From: JAFDWI01 sp964544305
GTDB lineage: Bacteria > Actinomycetota > Acidimicrobiia > Acidimicrobiales > Iamiaceae
Direction: 5' to 3'
NCBI GenBank assembly: GCA_964544305.1
Contig: CAZJAZ010000036.1
Span: 1 to 28,077, forward strand
Length of the DNA: 28,077 nt
Shown here: piece after piece, positions 24,659 to 28,077 of the stretch
How positions within the stretch are numbered: the first letter of the stretch is position 1
How the letters are laid out: each line of letters opens with the position of its first letter
Translations under genes and position numbers: made by a program
The notes under the pieces: generated by a model
What the model saw: only the letters and a program-made list of their open reading frames with translations
Database searches by the model: none
Told to the model about the DNA's origin: nothing

Positions 24659-24690
24659 AATGATGTCATTGATGCGATAAGATACGCATC
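24659..24690 (+). promoter_or_regulatory. Candidate VapB operator and leaderless promoter
   Basis: Two inverted repeats lie back to back: AATGATGTCATT (24659-24670, five-base arms) and GATGCGATAAGATACGCATC (24671-24690, six-base arms), the second touching the ATG. Inside it, TAAGAT (24678-24683) sits seven bases before the ATG, as for a leaderless transcript. VapB-type antitoxins usually bind such repeats to repress their operon. Confidence 0.5.
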
Positions 24691-24945
24691 ATGCGCACCA
24701 CCGTGAACATCGATGATGAACTGCTACTTGTCGCGAAGCAACGTGCCCGTCAACGTGGAGTCGCATTGGGAACGATCTTGGATGAAGCGTTGCGCCGAGC
24801 CGAGCATTCTCGACCCACGACACGAAACTTCCCTGCTTTGCCGGTTTTCGACGGATCCGGGCTCCAACCAGGTGTGGATCTGTCGAGCAACCGCTCGATC
24901 GCCGAGTTGTTGGACAGCGATACTTCGTTGCTGGACCTGCGGTGA
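24691..24945 (+). CDS. Type II antitoxin, VapB family (ribbon-helix-helix)
   Basis: 84 residues. MRTTVNIDDELLLVAKQRARQRGVALGTILDEALRRA is a ribbon-helix-helix DNA-binding domain of the VapB type; the C-terminal half, with LPVFDGSGLQPGVDLSSN and SIAELLD, matches the usual toxin-binding tail. The stop overlaps the VapC start by four bases (GTGA). It diverges from the thiolase gene. Confidence 0.9.
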   Translation: MRTTVNIDDELLLVAKQRARQRGVALGTILDEALRRAEHSRPTTRNFPALPVFDGSGLQPGVDLSSNRSIAELLDSDTSLLDLR

Positions 24946-25370
24946 TTCTCGTCGACACGAATGTTGTTCTGGCCGCGCAACGCGGCGACCATCCCGAGCA
25001 CGCGGTCGCTCGCCCCTGGTTCGAACAGCTTGCCGATGGGACCGAACAATTTGGCGTCCCGATTACTGTCTGGGGGTCGTATCTACGTCTCACCACAAAC
25101 CGGCGAATCTTCACCGTTCCCACGCCAATTGCAGAGGCCTTTACTTTTCTCGAAGCCACCCGCGCTAGGCCGGCTCACGTTACCTGCGAACCCGGACCGC
25201 GCCACTTCGAGCTTCTGTCTCGGGTGTGTGGCGACGGCGACGCGAACGGTGATCTGATTCCCGACGCCGTACTTGCTGCGATCGCTTTAGAAAACGGTGC
25301 GTCGGTTGCGTCCTTTGACCGAGACTTCGCGCGCTTCGACGACATCAATTGGATCCGTCCCGGCGCTTGA
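24942..25370 (+). CDS. Type II toxin, PIN-domain ribonuclease (VapC family)
   Basis: 142 residues from a GTG at 24942 coupled to the antitoxin stop. D5 in LVDTNVVLAA, the acidic cluster D104/D108 in GDLIPDAVLAAIA and D126/D128 in ASFDRDFARF are seen. Around residues 40-50 (PITVWGSYLRLTTNRRIF) the acidic residue found in many PIN toxins is not obvious; this is also true of a known VapC subgroup with this LRL-T-N pattern. RNA cleavage is the expected activity. Confidence 0.88.
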   Translation: MILVDTNVVLAAQRGDHPEHAVARPWFEQLADGTEQFGVPITVWGSYLRLTTNRRIFTVPTPIAEAFTFLEATRARPAHVTCEPGPRHFELLSRVCGDGDANGDLIPDAVLAAIALENGASVASFDRDFARFDDINWIRPGA

Positions 25371-25390
25371 GGAGTGGTGTCGTACTCGAC

Positions 25391-25407
25391 GGTTTTGGGT
25401 GCGCGAT
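25391..25407. repeat. Dispersed 17-base repeat, copy 1
   Basis: GGTTTTGGGTGCGCGAT is found again at 27373-27389, beside the IS30-type element, and similarity runs on a few bases (CCCGC versus TCCGC). This copy forms the left arm of the hairpin after VapC. Confidence 0.75.
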
Positions 25408-25442
25408 CCCGCCGTTTTCTGTCCGGATTCGGCACCCAAAAC
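25392..25442. terminator. Hairpin between convergent VapC and membrane-protein genes
   Basis: GTTTTGGGTGC (25392-25402) pairs exactly with GCACCCAAAAC (25432-25442) across a 29-base loop, in the 84-base gap between two converging genes. The place fits a bidirectional terminator. The long loop and lack of a clear U-run leave room for another role, such as part of a repeat. Confidence 0.45.
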
Positions 25443-25454
25443 GTGGGTGGGAGG

Positions 25455-26285
25455 TCAGTTCGGTGTCCAGTGCCCGACTTGGTCAAATGCGCTGAAGTCA
25501 GCCTGCATGCCCTCGATCGGGCCGAATGAGAAATGTGTGGCCTCTTTGTCCTTTTCATTAGCGGGAATCGCCGTGACTGACAGCCCCTCGAAGGGGCCAC
25601 ACCCACGGGGGCCCTTCGGAAGGTTCGGCGCCCAGCCAGAGCACCTTGAACCGCTCCAGAAGTAATTGCCTTCGATTGCCACGAGCCACACCTGCTGGTC
25701 CACATCGCGGCTCGGCTGCTTGGGGTCGTTGTCGACGTAGAACTGAATCTGGGGAAGGGATTTGCCGTCGGGCCCGGTGAACTTCGCCCGGTTCACCTTT
25801 CCGAGCTGCACCTTCACGAAAGTCAGCCTGGTCACGTCGACAGTAAACGGCAGCGGCAGGCCGCTGAGTTCGCGTTTTGCCAGTTCATCTGACAGGTGCC
25901 AGATCGTCTTCCCGTCGGGTGAGGCGGATGGCGTGACCAGCTCGGCAAGCTGGGCGTTGGTGAGACGCGGGCCGTTCGGATCCCAGTGACCCATCGGTGT
26001 GCCTGGCGGGAGGGCCGTCGATGCCGGTCCACTGGGTGCTGCGCCCGCACGCACGGTCGCTGGTTGACCGCTGCCAGACCCCTTGCCAACTACTAGGACG
26101 CCCGCGGCCACGATGATCACGGCGGCGGTGGCCACGACCGTGGTCACCAGACGCGGCCGTCGTCGCGACGATCCGTCCAGCCGGATCACCGGTGCGCCGA
26201 GTTCAGGCCACTGTTCGGGGATCGGCGCGTTCCGGGCCAGATCCGCGAGGCCACTTTCGATTCGGTTTTCGAGGTCAGCGGACAT
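25455..26285 (-). CDS. Membrane-anchored protein coupled to a sigma factor
   Basis: 276 residues from the ATG at 26285 (SADLENRIESGLADLAR follows), which lies 11 bases inside the end of the sigma gene. An N-terminal cytosolic segment of about 45 residues ends in RRRPR and is followed by one membrane helix (LVTTVVATAAVIIVAAGVLVV) and a large outside domain with TIWHLSDELAKRELSGLPLPF and a Cys pair around RCSGWAPNLPKGPRGCG. The layout resembles an anti-sigma or sensor protein, but there is no zinc anti-sigma HxxxCxxC motif. The coupling to the sigma gene makes regulation of it plausible, not shown. Confidence 0.78.
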   Translation of the reverse strand: MSADLENRIESGLADLARNAPIPEQWPELGAPVIRLDGSSRRRPRLVTTVVATAAVIIVAAGVLVVGKGSGSGQPATVRAGAAPSGPASTALPPGTPMGHWDPNGPRLTNAQLAELVTPSASPDGKTIWHLSDELAKRELSGLPLPFTVDVTRLTFVKVQLGKVNRAKFTGPDGKSLPQIQFYVDNDPKQPSRDVDQQVWLVAIEGNYFWSGSRCSGWAPNLPKGPRGCGPFEGLSVTAIPANEKDKEATHFSFGPIEGMQADFSAFDQVGHWTPN

Positions 26286-26844
26286 GATTCGCCTCCAGGG
26301 TTGCGACTTCGGTTGCGGTGAGTGTCTTGCGCATCGTGGAAAGTGCACGGCGCAGATGGGTTTTCACGGTTCCGGTCGCCATTCCGGTTGCTTGGGCGGT
26401 TTCGGTGTCGGTCAGACCCAGCCAGTAGCGACACACCACACAGATGCGTTGATTCGGACTTAGGTCATCGAGCGCGTCGGCGATGAGCGTGCGATCGTCA
26501 GCCCCGCGCATCGGATCGCTTTCGGCCTTGCGTCCTGCGCCGGTCGGGTCGTTCACGATGCGCACATCGAAATGGCCGCGCCTCGTCCGAGCCGTGTGTC
26601 GGCTACGGGCGAGATTCAACACAATCGACCGCACATAGGCGTCGACCTTGGAAGCGTCGCGCACCCGCTCGGGATGCGCCCACAACCGGGTGTAGGCCTC
26701 CTGGACGAATTCTTCTGCCAGGTGCGCGTCGCCCACGGCCAACCAGGCGAGCCGGAACAGATCTGCGCGCCCGGAAACATAGAGCCGCGCGACGTCCTCA
26801 CTGGTCAGCATGCCCTCGGTCGACTTCTTGCGTGGCGAACCCAT
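26275..26844 (-). CDS. RNA polymerase sigma factor, SigE-like ECF type
   Basis: 189 residues from the ATG at 26844. Region 2: ADLFRLAWLAVGDAHLAEEFVQEAYTRLWAHPERVRD, then VDAYVRSIVLNLARSRHTARTRR. Region 4: DALDDLSPNQRICVVCRYWLGLTDTETAQATGMATGTVKTHLRRALSTMRK. This is the SigE-type group found widely in actinobacteria. The open frame continues 52 codons upstream, but that part looks non-protein and would overlap the divergent antitoxin gene, so the ATG is preferred. The 3' end overlaps the membrane-protein gene, suggesting a sigma/regulator pair. Confidence 0.87.
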   Translation of the reverse strand: MGSPRKKSTEGMLTSEDVARLYVSGRADLFRLAWLAVGDAHLAEEFVQEAYTRLWAHPERVRDASKVDAYVRSIVLNLARSRHTARTRRGHFDVRIVNDPTGAGRKAESDPMRGADDRTLIADALDDLSPNQRICVVCRYWLGLTDTETAQATGMATGTVKTHLRRALSTMRKTLTATEVATLEANHVR

Positions 26845-26907
26845 CACCACTACAGACTCCCAGACACCCAATCCGGATGACAGCCGCTTGAGGCGTGTTA
26901 CGCCGCG

Positions 26908-26913
26908 TATATT
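26908..26913 (+). promoter_or_regulatory. -10-like hexamer before the ribbon-helix-helix antitoxin, probably leaderless
   Basis: TATATT ends seven bases before the ATG at 26921, fitting transcription start at the start codon. TTGAGG at 26888-26893 is a weak -35 candidate with a short 14-base spacer. It lies in the 76-base divergent gap with the sigma factor gene. Confidence 0.5.
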
Positions 26914-26920
26914 AATCTGT

Positions 26921-27172
26921 ATGACAACCGCGATTCCCACGCGTTTCTCTGACGACGAAATCGCGCTCATCGACGACCTCGTCGCCAACGGCGTCGGCAC
27001 ATCACGCTCTGCCGTTATCCGCCTTGGGATCCATCAGCTTGCCGATGCCGAACGACGCACACGAACCGGCGAACAGATCGTCGCGTCCTACCGGGCAACA
27101 CCCCAGAGCGACAGCGCCATTGCCACCGCAATGGCAAACGCCACTGCGCTCACCGAAGCTGAACCCTGGTGA
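26921..27172 (+). CDS. Ribbon-helix-helix antitoxin (MazE-like)
   Basis: 83 residues from the ATG at 26921. TTAIPTRFSDDEIALIDDLVANGVGTSRSAVIRLGIHQL is a ribbon-helix-helix domain of the CopG/MazE9 kind; the tail (about 45-83) would bind a toxin. An earlier in-frame ATG at 26810 is rejected because it would overlap the divergent sigma gene and lacks family likeness. The stop overlaps a GTG that begins a MazF-like fragment, the normal order for a TA pair. The antitoxin looks intact while its toxin is not. Confidence 0.82.
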   Translation: MTTAIPTRFSDDEIALIDDLVANGVGTSRSAVIRLGIHQLADAERRTRTGEQIVASYRATPQSDSAIATAMANATALTEAEPW

Positions 27173-27261
27173 GACAAGGCGAGCTTTGGCTCATGGAAAC
27201 CCCAAACGCGAAAAGTCGGCCGGTGCTCATCGTGACGCGCTCAGACGTGCTCGCCGTCTGA
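27169..27261 (+). pseudogene. Truncated MazF-like toxin
   Basis: Starting with GTG at 27169 inside the antitoxin stop, 30 codons encode (M)RQGELWLMETPNAKSRPV then LIVTRSDVLAV, the start of a MazF ribonuclease (RRGE.W, RPV.IV.R pattern). It then meets TGA at 27259-27261. None of the three frames after the stop resembles the remaining ~80 residues of MazF, so the toxin is truncated, not only frameshifted. The IS30-type element begins within about 130 bases, and an insertion or deletion linked to it is a likely cause. Confidence 0.72.
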
Positions 27262-27372
27262 TCTGTTCTGCCTTATCCGCCCTGGCGGACTGCTGACACT
27301 CGAAATTCCTCCGACATCGCCGCTGGTCAGAGCTCGTTCAATTGGGTGTCTCCATGGATAGCCACACTCTGA

Positions 27373-27389
27373 GGTTTTGGGTGCGCGAT
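27373..27389. repeat. Dispersed 17-base repeat, copy 2
   Basis: Identical to 25391-25407 (GGTTTTGGGTGCGCGAT), about 55 bases before the transposase ribosome site. It is either part of the IS end or genomic target sequence into which the element inserted. Confidence 0.75.
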
Positions 27390-28077
27390 TCCGCGGCGGT
27401 CTCAAGTGGTGGGTGCAACATCTGATTTGTGGAGGTGTTGTTATGGGTGTTCGTGGTCGTCCGAGGGTTCCTCGGTCTCAGGTTTGGGTGGCGTTGGTTG
27501 CTGTGGCTCGTGGGGTGCCGCGGTCTGAGGCTGTGGTGTTGGCGGGGATATCGAAAAATACGTTGCAGCGTCGTATTAGCGAAGAGGCTGTGGTTGTGCT
27601 TCGTGATAGGTGTCCTCGGTTGGGTTCGTTGAGTCTTGGTGATCGTGAAGAGATCCGCGTCGGTATTGAGCGAGGTGAAAGTAACGCTGAAATCGCACGG
27701 CGGGTGGGTGTTCATCGTTCCACGATCGGCCGTGAGATCGTTGCGGGTGGTGGCCGGACGCGTTATCGGGCTTTTCGGGCGCAAGACACTGCTGATGAAC
27801 GGGCTGAACGCCCGAGGCCGTGTTGGATTGAAACCCGGCCGTGGTTATGGGAGGAAGTGGTTGGTTTGCTGCGAACAAAGAAATGGTCGCCTGAACAGAT
27901 CTCGAACCGTCTCCGTGTCGAGCACCCTGATGAGCCACAGTGGTGGGTGTCCCATGAGTCGATCTACCAAGCAATATTTGTGCAATCCAAAGGCGAACTG
28001 CGGAAAGAACTTGCGAGTTGTTTACGTTCTGGCCGGGATCGACGTCGGCCTCGCAGCCGGAGCGGATCTGGATCCAA
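27390..28077 (+). mobile_element. IS30-family insertion sequence, left part (cut by window end)
   Basis: The transposase and its upstream leader define the element. The left end is not fixed: the inverted repeat probably lies between about 27373 and 27425 (TCAAGTGGTGGGTGCAACAT is a candidate), but the right end is outside the window, so it cannot be matched. Base and codon use (many T-ending codons) differ from the C-ending codons of the host genes, pointing to transfer. Confidence 0.7.
27443..28077 (+). CDS. IS30-family transposase (3' end beyond window)
   Basis: At least 211 residues, open to the window end. GGAGG lies seven bases before the ATG. The IS30-type HTH is clear: LSLGDREEIRVGIERGESNAEIARRVGVHRSTIGREI, then YRAFRAQDTADERAERPRP. 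It is followed by WSPEQISNRLRVEHPDEP and VSHESIYQAIF, the usual link to the DDE nuclease domain, which should start just past the window. An N-terminal segment of about 60 residues (GRPRVPRSQVWVALVAVARG) looks like a second DNA-binding region, as in some longer IS30 transposases. No stop interrupts the visible part, so it may be intact. Confidence 0.88.
   Translation, partial: MGVRGRPRVPRSQVWVALVAVARGVPRSEAVVLAGISKNTLQRRISEEAVVVLRDRCPRLGSLSLGDREEIRVGIERGESNAEIARRVGVHRSTIGREIVAGGGRTRYRAFRAQDTADERAERPRPCWIETRPWLWEEVVGLLRTKKWSPEQISNRLRVEHPDEPQWWVSHESIYQAIFVQSKGELRKELASCLRSGRDRRRPRSRSGSGS

Noticed and set aside
1..28077. tRNA genes and CRISPR arrays
   Set aside because: Looked for TPsiC-like arms and regular short repeat-spacer units on both strands by eye; none convincing.

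Overview
The window looks like a chromosomal segment of a high-GC actinobacterium. An acidimicrobial-type lineage is my best guess, but that is inference only. Supporting signs are the InhA-type enoyl reductase, the PccB/AccD-type carboxyltransferase, ECF sigma factors, ATGA-coupled genes, many VapBC-type toxin-antitoxin (TA) pairs and apparently leaderless antitoxin genes. I see no tRNA, rRNA or CRISPR array. A run of 100 N (14350-14449) marks an assembly gap.

Layout. (1) 101-4442: a PcfJ-like gene on the minus strand, diverging from the recombination/replication group dnaX, ybaB/ebfC and recR. (2) 4574-8246: two minus-strand lipoprotein genes, then an AT-richer stretch with a broken secreted-protein gene (in-frame TGA plus frameshift) and a non-coding stretch with near-identical direct repeats. 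(3) 8247-13138: accessory genes, namely a Phd/VapC pair, a membrane-anchored protein, a nitronate monooxygenase-like flavoprotein, an ECF sigma factor coupled to an Ogt-type DNA repair gene, and a minus-strand AbrB/VapC pair. (4) 13312-14791: an LPXTG surface protein with RCC1-like repeats, broken by the gap, followed upstream by a large hairpin. (5) 15248-23365: a MerR-type regulator with two HTH domains diverging from a tight operon: fabD, a lysine-free biotinyl-like protein, fabH, fabG, acpP, fabF, an AccD-like carboxyltransferase, an InhA-like fabI, and fabZ. (6) 23378-27261: a convergent thiolase, a VapBC pair, a sigma factor with a coupled membrane protein, and a ribbon-helix-helix antitoxin followed by a truncated MazF. 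(7) 27443 to the end: an IS30-family transposase cut by the window edge.

How the genes work together. The fab operon encodes every step of a type II fatty-acid elongation cycle: malonyl transfer (FabD), priming condensation (FabH), elongation (FabF), ketoreduction (FabG), dehydration (FabZ), enoyl reduction (FabI) and the carrier (ACP). Five ATGA overlaps tie the genes together. Two members are odd. The small biotinyl/lipoyl-like protein has no lysine anywhere, so it cannot carry biotin or lipoate in the usual way. The carboxyltransferase has a well-kept biotin-side half but a short, degenerate acyl-CoA-side half. This pair inside an otherwise ordinary operon is the most unusual thing in the window. 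The MerR-like protein is the obvious candidate regulator, and two adjacent near-identical repeats sit in the shared promoter region.

The rest of the window shows repeated turnover: four TA modules (one broken), an IS30-type element beside the broken one, a decayed AT-rich gene and several dispersed repeats.
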